A DNA stretch of 42,546 nucleotides from Gardnerella vaginalis 1500E (GTDB lineage Bacteria > Actinomycetota > Actinomycetes > Actinomycetales > Bifidobacteriaceae), in contig NZ_ADES01000004.1 of NCBI RefSeq assembly GCF_000263595.1, positions 1 to 42,546 of the forward strand, in the 5' to 3' direction. Below, in pieces: positions 8,303-16,556 of this stretch. The notes under the pieces are model-generated. The model saw only the letters and a program-made list of their open reading frames with translations. It was not told the DNA's origin and made no database searches. The position numbers and the translations under genes were made by a program. Numbering within the stretch: the stretch's first letter is position 1; each line of letters starts with the position of its first letter.

Positions 8303-9052
8303 ATGGCAATTGCACAAGCGGAGGAAAGCAAGTCCCGTAGGGTTTTATTGAAACTTTCAGGCGAAGCATTTGGCGGCGGCGCTGTTGGCATTGATACTCA
8401 TGTTATTCGAAGGATTGCTGGGGAAATCATGACTGCAGTGCTTGAAGGTGTTCAAGTGGCTATCGTTGTTGGTGGAGGTAATTTCTTTAGGGGAGCAGAG
8501 TTGCAGCAGGCTGGTATCGATCGTAGCCGTGGTGATTACATGGGTATGTTGGGTACGGTTATGAATTGTCTTGCTCTTCAAGATTTTCTTGAGCAGGCAG
8601 GGCAGGCAACTCGTGTACAAACTGCTATTACTATGGGACAGGTTGCAGAGCCTTATATTCCATTGAAAGCAATACGTCATCTTGAGAAGGGTCGCGTAGT
8701 TATTTTTGGTGCTGGTGCCGGTATGCCATACTTCTCAACAGATACTGTTTCTATTCAGCGTTCTTTGGAAATCCATTGCGATGAAGTTTTAATGGGTAAA
8801 AATGGCGTTGATGGAGTTTACAGTGCGGATCCTCGTAAAGATCCTTCTGCTCGAAAATTTGTAACATTGAACTATCAGCGTGCTCTTGTTGATGGTTTAG
8901 CTGTCATGGATGCGTCCGCACTTTCTATGGCTAGAGATAACAATCAAAAAATTCGAGTGTTCGGCTTAGAGGGTGAAGGTAACGTAACTCGTGCTCTTGT
9001 TGGCGAACCTATTGGTACATTAGTGTCTGACGCAGAACCAACATTTGCTTAA
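8303..9052 (+). CDS. pyrH: UMP kinase
   Basis: PyrH phosphorylates UMP to UDP in pyrimidine nucleotide synthesis and belongs to the amino-acid-kinase fold. I chose the ATG at 8303 (249 residues) because GGAGG ends 7 nt before it; an ATG in the same frame at 8282 lies upstream of that ribosome site. Visible motifs are [13 protein letters not shown] for ATP binding, [27 protein letters not shown] for UMP and regulator binding, and [18 protein letters not shown]. The order pyrH-frr-cdsA after tsf is the widespread bacterial arrangement linking translation and phospholipid synthesis. The start is well supported. Confidence 0.96.
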   Translation: MAIAQAEESKSRRVLLKLSGEAFGGGAVGIDTHVIRRIAGEIMTAVLEGVQVAIVVGGGNFFRGAELQQAGIDRSRGDYMGMLGTVMNCLALQDFLEQAGQATRVQTAITMGQVAEPYIPLKAIRHLEKGRVVIFGAGAGMPYFSTDTVSIQRSLEIHCDEVLMGKNGVDGVYSADPRKDPSARKFVTLNYQRALVDGLAVMDASALSMARDNNQKIRVFGLEGEGNVTRALVGEPIGTLVSDAEPTFA

Positions 9053-9071
9053 ATATTACAAAGGAGAACAC

Positions 9072-9626
9072 ATGTCAGCAATTATTGATCAAGCAAAAGA
9101 GCAGATGAATAAGTCCGTGGAAGCTACTAAGGAAAATTTCATGGGTATTCGTACTGGTCGTGCTAATCCTGCTTTATTAAATGGAATTATGGTTGACTAT
9201 TATGGTGCTCCAACTCCGATTAAAGCTGTAGCTTCTATTGGCGTTCCAGAGCCACGAACTCTTTCTGTTACTCCTTTTGATGCTTCTCAAGCGAATGCTG
9301 TTGAAAAAGCAATTCGTGATTCAGATTTGGGAGTTAGCCCTAACCGCGACGGCAATGTTATTCGCGTAACTATGCCAGAACTTACTGAGGAACGTCGCAA
9401 GGAATACGTTAAACTTGCTAAGAACAAGGCAGAAGAAGGCAAAGTAGCTGTACGAAATATTCGTCGTAAAGCCAAGGAATCTATTGATAAGTCTGTTAAA
9501 GATGGTGATCTTGGTGAAGATGAAGGCGATCGTTTACTTAAGGAACTTGATAAAGTAACTAAGCAGATTACTGATTCTTTGGATGTTTTGCTTGATGGTA
9601 AGCAAAAAGAAATTATGGAAGTCTGA
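9072..9626 (+). CDS. frr: Ribosome recycling factor
   Basis: With EF-G, RRF splits post-termination ribosomes. The 184-residue length is standard. The start at 9072 is fixed by AAGGAG at 9061 and by the conserved N terminus IIDQAKEQMNKSVEATKENF; the reading frame extends back to 9045, but that would place the ribosome site inside the gene. The family motifs GIRTGRANPALL, RTLSVTPFDASQ and EERRKEYVKLAKNKAEEGKVAVRNIRR are present in order. The gap to pyrH is only 19 bp, so the two are very probably co-transcribed. Confidence 0.97.
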   Translation: MSAIIDQAKEQMNKSVEATKENFMGIRTGRANPALLNGIMVDYYGAPTPIKAVASIGVPEPRTLSVTPFDASQANAVEKAIRDSDLGVSPNRDGNVIRVTMPELTEERRKEYVKLAKNKAEEGKVAVRNIRRKAKESIDKSVKDGDLGEDEGDRLLKELDKVTKQITDSLDVLLDGKQKEIMEV

Positions 9627-9676
9627 GTTTCAACAGTTTTTCTTAGATTTTTGTAATCAATCTGAATGGGTGTCGT

Positions 9677-10702
9677 ATGAGTCAACAAAAGCAGCATGAT
9701 TTTGTAAGCGAATTAAATCAAAAGCGAGCTGACTGCGCTGCAAAAAAAGCAGATGCTACTTCTACTAATCAGGAAGAACGCGGCACCCATGAAACTTTAA
9801 CAGACATAAATCGCCGAACTGGCCGCAATATGCCTCAAGCAATTGCAACAGCAGCAGTTTTGGTTGTGGCTATTGTTGCATGCTTACTTATTAGCATTGA
9901 TGTTTTCGTTGTATTAATGGCTGTTTTTATGGTTCTTGCGTTGTGGGAGTTGCACGTTGATTTTGCAACTCTTGGGTTGCGTATACCGTTTGTAACTTTG
10001 TCGCTTTGCTCTCTTGTTACTATTTTCTCAACCTATTACGCAAAATGGCACGCTGTTGCGATGGCTAGCGGAATTACAGCATCATTACTTCTTACTGTAG
10101 TTTGCGCAACTCTTAGTAACACTATTTCTACTCGAACAATGCATGCTGTAGAAAAAAAGCTTAACGGCTCTAATTGCTCATCCTATGAGCATACGCTATT
10201 TACAAATATGTCTGTTTCTCTATTTGTAGTTTTGTATATTCCGCTTTTAGCTTCCTGCATTGTTCTAGCTTTAACTAATACTCGTTATGCTATTGCTCAT
10301 GCTATGCTTTTAGTATTTTTGCCAGCATTAAGCGATACTGGTGGACTGTTTGCTGGTGCTTGGCTTGGTAAACATAAGCTTTCTCCGCGTATTTCCCCAA
10401 AGAAGTCTGTTGAAGGCTTGATTGGCTCTATGCTTTTTGCTGTTGTTGGAGCGTATGCAATTATTGCAGGTTTTTACGGTTCTTCTTGGTTTAATTTCTG
10501 GTGGATGCCGTTAGTTATGGGCATTTCTTCAGGTATCGTTGGTACTTTTGGTGATTTATGCGCATCTATGCTTAAGCGCGATATTGGCATTAAAGACATG
10601 GGTCATCTGCTTAAAGGACACGGTGGAGTGCTAGATCGTGTAGATTCTATTTTGCTTTGTGGTCCTGCTCTGCTTGTTCTTGTGCATCTTGCTCATTTTT
10701 AA
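9677..10702 (+). CDS. cdsA: Phosphatidate cytidylyltransferase
   Basis: CdsA makes CDP-diacylglycerol from phosphatidate and CTP, the precursor of anionic phospholipids. The protein has 341 residues: a hydrophilic Lys/Thr-rich head of about 50 residues, then multiple membrane segments. The family signature near the C terminus reads SMLKRDIGIKDMG then HLLKGHGGVLDRVDS. It matches except that the usually conserved Pro of LPGHGG is Lys (codon AAA). Also seen is SPKKSVEGLIGS. The start codon has only a weak ribosome site (GGGTG). It lies 50 bp after frr and upstream of lgt, another membrane-lipid enzyme. Confidence 0.93.
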   Translation: MSQQKQHDFVSELNQKRADCAAKKADATSTNQEERGTHETLTDINRRTGRNMPQAIATAAVLVVAIVACLLISIDVFVVLMAVFMVLALWELHVDFATLGLRIPFVTLSLCSLVTIFSTYYAKWHAVAMASGITASLLLTVVCATLSNTISTRTMHAVEKKLNGSNCSSYEHTLFTNMSVSLFVVLYIPLLASCIVLALTNTRYAIAHAMLLVFLPALSDTGGLFAGAWLGKHKLSPRISPKKSVEGLIGSMLFAVVGAYAIIAGFYGSSWFNFWWMPLVMGISSGIVGTFGDLCASMLKRDIGIKDMGHLLKGHGGVLDRVDSILLCGPALLVLVHLAHF

Positions 10703-10755
10703 GCATAGAATCTTGAATATTGTCAATCTTTAGAATCTCAATCTTGGGTTTAGAC

Positions 10756-10768
10756 TAATATCGACGCC
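10756..10768 (+). promoter_or_regulatory. Probable leaderless promoter of lgt
   Basis: TAATAT at 10756-10761, then 7 nt (CGACGCC), then the ATG at 10769. No Shine-Dalgarno sequence is present. Confidence 0.5.
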
Positions 10769-11710
10769 ATGACAGTCTGTTTTATTCCATCACCAAGTAT
10801 TTCGCAATTTTCACTTGGGCCTATCAATATAAAGTTTTATGCGCTTTCTATTCTTGCAGGCATATTGATTGCAATGTTTATTACCAATCGTCGTTGGAAG
10901 CGCATAGGTGGTGATTTTAATCAGATTCTCGATATTATTCTTCTAAGTCTTCCTATAGGCATAGTTGGTGCGCGCTTGTACCACGTAATTACAACTCCAG
11001 AAAGATTCTTTGGACCTCATGGTGATTTCTTAGAAATTTTTAGAATTTGGAACGGTGGACTTGGTATTTGGGGAGGAATATTTTTAGGCGCGATTGCTGC
11101 ATGCGTTTTTTGCAAGCATCGCAAATATCCTGCCGGGTTGCTTGCGGATGCTGCTGCTCCTGCAATACTTATTGCACAAGGCGTAGGTAGGCTTGGTAAT
11201 TGGTTTAATCAGGAACTTTATGGTGCTCCAACAACATTGCCTTGGGGTTTGAAATTAAACTATAATGCAACTCAAGCTATTGGGCATGCTGAGCGCTGTT
11301 ACGATGGTTTAACCTGCCCGGCTGGAACATTATTCCATCCAACTTTTTTGTATGAAATGATTTGGAATTTCATTGGTGCAGCACTGCTTATTTGCTTTGG
11401 TAAAATGCTTATGGCCAAATTAAAAGCAGGCTCATTATTCATGTTGTACGTTATGTGGTACACGCTGGGCCGTGTTTGGATTGAAGCTTTGCGCATTGAT
11501 TTCTCGCATGTTTTCTTAGGCGTCAGAATTAACGTATGGGTTTCTATTATTGTTTTTATTTTTGCCGCAGTAGGATTCGCTTTACTTCAAAAAAGTAATA
11601 CTACACGCGAAATGTTAATTGAACGTCTTATTGACATTACTTCGGATGAGCGTGAGCGCGAAGAGCAAAATGTTTCGTCAAAGAAAATAAAATCTACTTT
11701 AAAAAAGTAG
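10769..11710 (+). CDS. lgt: Prolipoprotein diacylglyceryl transferase
   Basis: Lgt attaches diacylglycerol from phosphatidylglycerol to the lipobox Cys of preprolipoproteins at the cytoplasmic membrane. The 313-residue protein has about seven membrane segments. Diagnostic stretches are GARLYHVITTPERFF, RIWNGGLGIWGGIFLG and the signature GRLGNWFNQELYGAP (the family usually has F where W stands). The C-terminal ~30 residues form a charged Lys/Glu tail. A likely client in this window is the lipoprotein of the ABC transporter at 27.0-27.8 kb. The start is chosen because the 7-nt leaderless spacing points to it. Confidence 0.95.
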   Translation: MTVCFIPSPSISQFSLGPINIKFYALSILAGILIAMFITNRRWKRIGGDFNQILDIILLSLPIGIVGARLYHVITTPERFFGPHGDFLEIFRIWNGGLGIWGGIFLGAIAACVFCKHRKYPAGLLADAAAPAILIAQGVGRLGNWFNQELYGAPTTLPWGLKLNYNATQAIGHAERCYDGLTCPAGTLFHPTFLYEMIWNFIGAALLICFGKMLMAKLKAGSLFMLYVMWYTLGRVWIEALRIDFSHVFLGVRINVWVSIIVFIFAAVGFALLQKSNTTREMLIERLIDITSDEREREEQNVSSKKIKSTLKK

Positions 11711-11752
11711 TATTAGGTACCGTTTATTGGCATTCTAGTCTCTTGCATTTCC

Positions 11753-11765
11753 TAGAATGGAACAC
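11753..11765 (+). promoter_or_regulatory. Probable leaderless promoter of rpe
   Basis: TAGAAT at 11753-11758, then 7 nt, then the ATG at 11766. The same hexamer overlaps an earlier in-frame ATG (11757), which argues for the later start. Confidence 0.45.
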
Positions 11766-12431
11766 ATGAATATACAAATAGCACCTAGTATTCTTTCCGC
11801 AGATTTTTGCAATCTTGAGCGCGATCTTGACGCAATATCGAATGCGGATCTTGTTCACGTAGATGTGATGGATCATCACTTTGTACCGAACTTAACTTTG
11901 GGAGAGCCAATTGTTAAGCGTATTTGCGAAGTTACCAAGCTTCCAGTAGATGTTCATCTTATGATTGAAGATCCTGATCGTTGGGCTCCAGAATATGCTA
12001 AGCTCGGGGCTGCTTCTGTAAGCTTCCACATGGGTGCTACTCATGCTCCTGTGCGTTTAGCTCGCCAGCTTAGGGATATGGGTTGCAAAGCATGCTTTGC
12101 TGTTCGCCCTGCTGAACCGGTTGAACCTATTTTCGATATTCTTGACGAATTCGATATGGTTCTTATTATGACAGTCGAACCAGGTTTTGGAGGCCAGAAG
12201 TTCTTGAGCAATCAGATGAATAAAGTTCGTCGTTTGCGTGATGAAATTACTCGCCGAGGACTTCAAACTCATATTCAGGTAGATGGTGGAGTTAGCCCTT
12301 CTACAGCTGCTACAGTTGCTGAAGCTGGAGCTGATGTGCTTGTGGCTGGATCTGCAGTTTACGGAGCTGAAAGTCCTGCAAAAGCTATTGAAGCTATTAG
12401 AAATACTGCTCAAGCCGCTTGGCGTGCATAG
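11766..12431 (+). CDS. rpe: Ribulose-phosphate 3-epimerase
   Basis: Rpe interconverts ribulose-5-phosphate and xylulose-5-phosphate in the pentose phosphate pathway; in bifidobacteria the product feeds the phosphoketolase shunt. The family core begins at IAPSILSADF, so I start at the ATG at 11766 (221 residues); the ATG at 11757 would add only MEH. The metal and substrate motifs HVDVMDHHFVPNLTLG, DVHLMIEDP, VEPGFGGQKF and VDGGVSPSTA are all there. A strong terminator closes the unit that begins at pyrH or lgt. Confidence 0.96.
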   Translation: MNIQIAPSILSADFCNLERDLDAISNADLVHVDVMDHHFVPNLTLGEPIVKRICEVTKLPVDVHLMIEDPDRWAPEYAKLGAASVSFHMGATHAPVRLARQLRDMGCKACFAVRPAEPVEPIFDILDEFDMVLIMTVEPGFGGQKFLSNQMNKVRRLRDEITRRGLQTHIQVDGGVSPSTAATVAEAGADVLVAGSAVYGAESPAKAIEAIRNTAQAAWRA

Positions 12432-12438
12432 TTGTTTG

Positions 12439-12470
12439 TATTGGGGCATCAAAAGTGCCCCAATATTTTA
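12439..12470 (+). terminator. Rho-independent terminator after rpe
   Basis: TATTGGGGCA and TGCCCCAATA form a 10-bp stem with a TCAAAAG loop, followed by a T-rich run. Confidence 0.88.
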
Positions 12471-12540
12471 AATCATTTGTAACAACTGAGAATATAAATA
12501 TTTGTTTCAGTACACGCAAATATGTGATTAAGGAAGATTT

Positions 12541-13146
12541 ATGGTTAAGTTCGTGATGAATCAGGAATACAGTCCTAAGGCGATGAATCGCGTTCTAACT
12601 GTTCCTAATCTTATTAGTTTTCTTCGCATATGCTCAATTCCATACTTAGCTTGGCTTATTACTAAGAATCATATGATTCTTGCTCTGATTGTTTTAGCCA
12701 TTTCTGCTTTTTCTGATTGTATTGATGGTTATATTGCTAGGCGCTGGAATCAAGTTAGTAAATTAGGTCAAATTCTCGACCCTATAGCTGATCGCCTTCT
12801 GATTATTTTCAGTACTATAGCGTTGGCAATTGCAAGAATAATACCGTGGTGGGCGCTTGTATTAGTGGTTCTAAGAGATGTGATTATGGCAGCTTTGGTG
12901 GTTCTTTTGGCTCAACACGATTACGGACCGTTACCGGTTAATTTTGTTGGTAAAGCTGGGACTGCTCTTATTATGTTAGCTATTGTGTCTCTTATGATTG
13001 TATATGCTGTTAGCACTGAGGCCATGTTTGTGCTGTATGCTGCCGCTATAGCTTGCGGAGTGTGGGGTATCGTACTTTACTGGTATGCCGGTTTGCTTTA
13101 TTACAGACAAGCCTATGTGCTACTTTCTGGTGCAAAATCTAAGTAA
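12541..13146 (+). CDS. pgsA: CDP-diacylglycerol--glycerol-3-phosphate phosphatidyltransferase-like enzyme (PgsA family)
   Basis: This 201-residue membrane enzyme belongs to the CDP-alcohol phosphatidyltransferase family. The full metal-binding motif is present: D59xxDG, then AR at 66-67, 8 residues, G76, D80 and D84. AAGGA upstream fixes the ATG at 12541. It opens a run (DUF881, small basic protein, DUF881, FHA, MerR) that has the gene order of mycobacterial Rv1822 onward. The Rv1822 equivalent is called pgsA2, so the exact alcohol acceptor is less sure than the family. CDP-diacylglycerol would come from cdsA nearby. Confidence 0.88.
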   Translation: MVKFVMNQEYSPKAMNRVLTVPNLISFLRICSIPYLAWLITKNHMILALIVLAISAFSDCIDGYIARRWNQVSKLGQILDPIADRLLIIFSTIALAIARIIPWWALVLVVLRDVIMAALVVLLAQHDYGPLPVNFVGKAGTALIMLAIVSLMIVYAVSTEAMFVLYAAAIACGVWGIVLYWYAGLLYYRQAYVLLSGAKSK

Positions 13147-13161
13147 ACTATGTAGGTTAAT

Positions 13162-14244
13162 ATGACTCAAAATAGTGCATTAGATAACGCTCAGAAAGAT
13201 TTTGTAGAAGAGAAGTCTGCTAAGACTTCTAACTCTTCTAGCGTTTCTAGTGTCTCTAGCGTTTCTAGCGTGGATATGCCTGAGTCTTTTGCAGCATCGG
13301 ATGGTATTGCGTTATCGCGTCGTCGCGCACTATTCTCAAAATACTTTACAGGTCTTGAATATCACCATGTTGTTCTAACTGCAGATCGTTTTGCGCATAG
13401 TCACGATCGGCGTCGATATATCGATGATTATGCTCTTCGTTTAATTGACGACTTAACCAATCGGCCTGTTGACCCGCTATTTATGGATGCTCGTTTAGGC
13501 AAACAGCCTGTTAAACCATGGCACAAGTGGTTTACGCGTATCATTGTTTTTCTTATTTGTATTGCTATTGGGACTGTTGGTAGCCAGTTTGTTCGCAAGC
13601 TTCACACGGATCCAAGAAAAGCAATACGCTCTTCTTTAGCGAACGAGTTAGTTGGTTATACGAATCGTTTTGACAAGCTTGTTAAAGAAGTAACTCAGCT
13701 TAGAAATAGTGTTGATCATGAATCGCAGCGTATTACAACTGCTGAGGAAGACGAAGTTAGTAAATCCGACGATATGGTTAACGGTACGCATGCTGTTGAA
13801 GGAAGCGGAGTTACTTTAACTATTGCAAATCCTCTTTCTGCTAGGTCTGACACAAATAGTGGTTCATTGCCTAGGGAAAATAACGGTGCTCGTATGCGTC
13901 TTGTTACCGATAGAGATATTCAAAGACTAGTTTCAACATTATGGGAAGCTGGAGCTGAGGCTATATCTGTTAATGGGCATAGAATTGGCGCTCAAACGTC
14001 TATTCGTATTGCTGGTCAAACAATTCTTGTTGGTGTTAATCAAACACAAAGCCCTTACGTTATTGAAGCAATTGGTGACACGAATGAATTAATGCGAGCA
14101 TTTAATGCAGCAAAACGTGTACGTTGGTATACTTCTTTACTTAACGCAGGTATTAATCCACAAATTTCACCTTCCAGGGTTATAAAACTAAACGCAGCTA
14201 GTACAGGTGATATTAATTTTGCTAGCGAAAGAAATAGGAGATAA
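13162..14244 (+). CDS. DUF881 membrane-anchored protein (first copy)
   Basis: This is a 360-residue protein of unknown function. The N-terminal ~120 residues are predicted cytoplasmic and start with a Ser-rich tract containing SSV four times (residues 26-37). One membrane segment follows at about 124-142, then a coiled-coil-prone stretch and an extracytoplasmic DUF881 domain with GSGVTLTIANPLS, IQRLVSTLWEAGAEAISVNG and SPYVIEAIGD. It is followed within 2 bp by the small basic protein and then by a second DUF881 gene, an arrangement conserved in many Gram-positives. No catalytic residues are evident; a structural envelope or division role has been suggested for the neighbourhood, without proof here. 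Confidence 0.88.
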   Translation: MTQNSALDNAQKDFVEEKSAKTSNSSSVSSVSSVSSVDMPESFAASDGIALSRRRALFSKYFTGLEYHHVVLTADRFAHSHDRRRYIDDYALRLIDDLTNRPVDPLFMDARLGKQPVKPWHKWFTRIIVFLICIAIGTVGSQFVRKLHTDPRKAIRSSLANELVGYTNRFDKLVKEVTQLRNSVDHESQRITTAEEDEVSKSDDMVNGTHAVEGSGVTLTIANPLSARSDTNSGSLPRENNGARMRLVTDRDIQRLVSTLWEAGAEAISVNGHRIGAQTSIRIAGQTILVGVNQTQSPYVIEAIGDTNELMRAFNAAKRVRWYTSLLNAGINPQISPSRVIKLNAASTGDINFASERNRR

Positions 14245-14246
14245 GC

Positions 14247-14579
14247 ATGGCAGCAATTCTAGGCTTGATTTTAGGCGTGCTAATTGGCATTGTGGTGCGT
14301 CCAGATATTCCTATTGTCATTCAACCATATTTGCCAATTATGGTGGTTGCAGCATTGGATGCATTGCTTGGTGCGGCTCGTGCATATTTTGAGCGAAACT
14401 TTTCGGATAAAGTTTTCGTTATTTCGTTCTTCTCAAACGTTATTGCAGCGACTTTACTTGTTTTGCTTGGAAACCAGCTTGGTGTAGGCGCTCAATTGCA
14501 GACTGCAGTTATTGTTGTGCTTGGTATTCGAATATTCTCGAACGTTTCTGCAATTCGTCGCTTTATTTTCAGGAGTTAA
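14247..14579 (+). CDS. sbp: Small basic membrane protein (DUF1290, Sbp-like)
   Basis: This 110-residue protein has three membrane segments. The first is MAAILGLILGVLIGIVV; the sequence then runs through VRPDIPIVIQPYLPIMVVAALDA to a basic C terminus. RPxIP followed by LDALLGAARA is typical of the DUF1290 small basic protein found beside ftsZ or divIVA clusters in Gram-positives. AGGAG precedes the ATG. It is sandwiched between two DUF881 genes, 2 bp from the first and 1 bp from the second, so the three proteins probably act as one membrane complex. Confidence 0.87.
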   Translation: MAAILGLILGVLIGIVVRPDIPIVIQPYLPIMVVAALDALLGAARAYFERNFSDKVFVISFFSNVIAATLLVLLGNQLGVGAQLQTAVIVVLGIRIFSNVSAIRRFIFRS

Positions 14580-14580
14580 T

Positions 14581-15417
14581 ATGCGACCACTGTTTTCTAA
14601 TGCTTCTCGAGGGGATGACATTATTCATAAAATGCGCAGACAGAATGCTCACGATTCTGAAAGCGATGCAATTCAAACGGGTTCGTTTCCTGCTGTTCGC
14701 CGTAGAGTAAAGCCGTCTTTAAGCGGTCATATTACTTACACGCGAATATTTACCGGACTTTTAATGATGCTTCTTTGTGCTCTTTTAGGATTTGCTTATA
14801 TGATTCAAGTTAATAGAAGCAACTCTTTACTGTATGAAACAATGAGCGAGGAAGAATTAACTCGACTTATAACCGAAACGCATTCTCAAATTCAGAGTCT
14901 TGAAATGAGAAAAAGTGAGTTGACCGGTCAGCTTGATTCTTTAAAGCAGGCAGTTAATAAGCAGGATGAGGCGCGAAGAATTGCTCAACAAAACGCACAA
15001 GCCAATGGTCTTATTTCTGGTCGTCTTCCAGCTGTTGGAAGGGGTATTATTATACACATTACAGCAGGAGAGAAGGAAAATATTGACGCCGCAACCATGT
15101 TTCAGCTTGTGGAGGAATTGCGAAATTCTGGTGTAGAAGTTATGTCTATTAATGATGTTCGCATTGTGACTTCAAGCTATATTTCGCAAACAAAGCATGG
15201 GCTTTTATGCGACGGCGTTATGATTGATCCGCCATATATTGTTAAGGCAATCGGAGATCCGCAGAATCTTCAAAATGCTGTTAATATTGCTGGCGGTGTT
15301 GGGTCGCGTTTGAAGATTAAATTTGGCTCTTCTGTTTTGGTTTCTGTGCCAGATGAGGTAGAAATTACTGCGACACGCGCGCCAAAACAGTACGAATATG
15401 CAAAACCCGTCGAGTAA
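14581..15417 (+). CDS. DUF881 membrane-anchored protein (second copy)
   Basis: This 278-residue protein starts at the ATG at 14581, one base after the preceding stop and with AGGAG just upstream; the frame is open further back but inside the previous gene. The layout is a basic cytoplasmic head, one membrane segment at about 55-75, a coiled coil at about 88-150 (EEELTRLITETHSQIQ onward), then a DUF881 domain with LPAVGRGIIIHITAGE, LVEELRNSGVEVMSIND and PPYIVKAIGD. It resembles the first copy only in the C-terminal domain, as paralogous pairs in this cluster do elsewhere. Function unknown. Confidence 0.88.
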   Translation: MRPLFSNASRGDDIIHKMRRQNAHDSESDAIQTGSFPAVRRRVKPSLSGHITYTRIFTGLLMMLLCALLGFAYMIQVNRSNSLLYETMSEEELTRLITETHSQIQSLEMRKSELTGQLDSLKQAVNKQDEARRIAQQNAQANGLISGRLPAVGRGIIIHITAGEKENIDAATMFQLVEELRNSGVEVMSINDVRIVTSSYISQTKHGLLCDGVMIDPPYIVKAIGDPQNLQNAVNIAGGVGSRLKIKFGSSVLVSVPDEVEITATRAPKQYEYAKPVE

Positions 15418-15422
15418 CAAGG

Positions 15423-15435
15423 TAGAATAGCAAGT
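15423..15435 (+). promoter_or_regulatory. Probable leaderless promoter of the FHA gene
   Basis: TAGAAT at 15423-15428, then 7 nt (AGCAAGT), then the ATG at 15436, only 5 bp after the preceding stop. No Shine-Dalgarno sequence is present, so the gene may be transcribed separately from the DUF881 cluster. Confidence 0.45.
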
Positions 15436-15876
15436 ATGACTGAACCAATTCCTACCGCTGGCGAAACAACTATTATTGGTATGCCAGCTATTCATATTCC
15501 AATGAATACTACTTCGGATCGTCCTTTGCAGCAGGATGATTTTGACACAATATCAAAATTGCTGCCTGGAACCGCATTGTTGATTTCAACCAGGGGAGCG
15601 GTTTCCGGTTCTCGTTATCTTCTTGACGAGGATTTGGTGTCAGTTGGTCGCGATTCGCATGCTGACATTTTGCTCGATGATTCAACTGTTTCTCGCTCTC
15701 ATGCAGTGTTTAAGCGTGTTAACGGCATTTTTAGCATTATTGATGCTGGAAGCTTGAACGGAACTTACGTAAATCGTGAAAGAGTGGATGAAGCTGTGCT
15801 TCATAATGGTGATGAAATCATGATTGGTAAATTCCGACTGGTATTTTTCGCTCATGACGCAGTTACAGTCCGATAA
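15436..15876 (+). CDS. garA: FHA-domain regulator, GarA/OdhI-like
   Basis: This 146-residue soluble protein has an N-terminal phospho-acceptor segment and a C-terminal FHA domain. The FHA signature is complete: VSVGRDSHADILL (Gly71-Arg72), STVSRSHAVF (Ser86, His89) and GSLNGTYVN (Asn108). GETTIIG at residues 9-15 keeps the double-Thr (Thr11, Thr12) of the ETT motif that PknB and PknG phosphorylate in GarA and OdhI, where the phospho-Thr is captured by the protein's own FHA domain. The position after DUF881 also matches Rv1827. In mycobacteria and corynebacteria the unphosphorylated form inhibits 2-oxoglutarate dehydrogenase; the target here is unknown. Confidence 0.85.
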   Translation: MTEPIPTAGETTIIGMPAIHIPMNTTSDRPLQQDDFDTISKLLPGTALLISTRGAVSGSRYLLDEDLVSVGRDSHADILLDDSTVSRSHAVFKRVNGIFSIIDAGSLNGTYVNRERVDEAVLHNGDEIMIGKFRLVFFAHDAVTVR

Positions 15877-16489
15877 TTCTTCCGATAATTCTTCTTATGC
15901 TGTTCAGGGGGAGCTTTTTGGTTTTTCGCTATCATCTGATCAGCTAGGATATCGCGGTAGCGTTGCTATGAAGGTTGCTGGTATTACTTACCGGCAGTTA
16001 GATTATTGGGCGCGTAAAAGCATTATAGAACCTTCGATACACGCATCTAATGGATCTGGTTCTCGTCGTTTATATTCTTTTAAGGATGTTGCGATTATGG
16101 CAGTTGCTAAAAGGCTGCTTGATGCTGGCGTGAATTTAGTAAATGTTACGACTGCTATTATTTTTCTCAATCGTTATTCTGAGGATCGTTTGCGCAACAT
16201 GACGATTATTTGCGACGGCCAGTCTGTTCAAGAATGTGATGAGAATCAAGAAAATATGCGTCGTATGCTTGCTTCTGGTTTCGCTGTATTTGCTATTGCT
16301 GTTGGGCGTATTGTGGCGCGTGTAGAAGATGATTTAGCTTTAGAAGCATCTTCTGAAAATACTAAAACAGAAGGCAACAAGAAAATTTCTGGTAAATCTT
16401 CATCTAAATCTAATTTAAAATCATCTATTACAAAAACTTCGTTGAATAAGCATAGTTCTTGGAATCTAGTTCAAGAAACGTGGGGATAG
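15854..16489 (+). CDS. MerR-family transcription regulator (Rv1830-like)
   Basis: This is a 211-residue protein if started at the ATG at 15854, which overlaps the FHA gene by 23 bp; an earlier in-frame ATG at 15824 lies still deeper inside that gene. The N-terminal winged helix GYRGSVAMKVAGITYRQLDY, then WARKSIIEP and GSGSRRLYSFKDV, is close to what I recall of Rv1830 rather than Rv1828 (FtsR). A helical effector part follows, and the C-terminal ~35 residues are Lys/Ser-rich and probably disordered. No metal-binding Cys cluster is present. It probably senses something other than a metal; the ligand is unknown. Confidence 0.85.
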   Translation: MTQLQSDNSSDNSSYAVQGELFGFSLSSDQLGYRGSVAMKVAGITYRQLDYWARKSIIEPSIHASNGSGSRRLYSFKDVAIMAVAKRLLDAGVNLVNVTTAIIFLNRYSEDRLRNMTIICDGQSVQECDENQENMRRMLASGFAVFAIAVGRIVARVEDDLALEASSENTKTEGNKKISGKSSSKSNLKSSITKTSLNKHSSWNLVQETWG

Positions 16490-16556
16490 TAGGTATTAGT
16501 CTACAATTATTGAGTAGCAATTATTATGCGTGGCCTTTTTAAGAGGGAGGATATAG

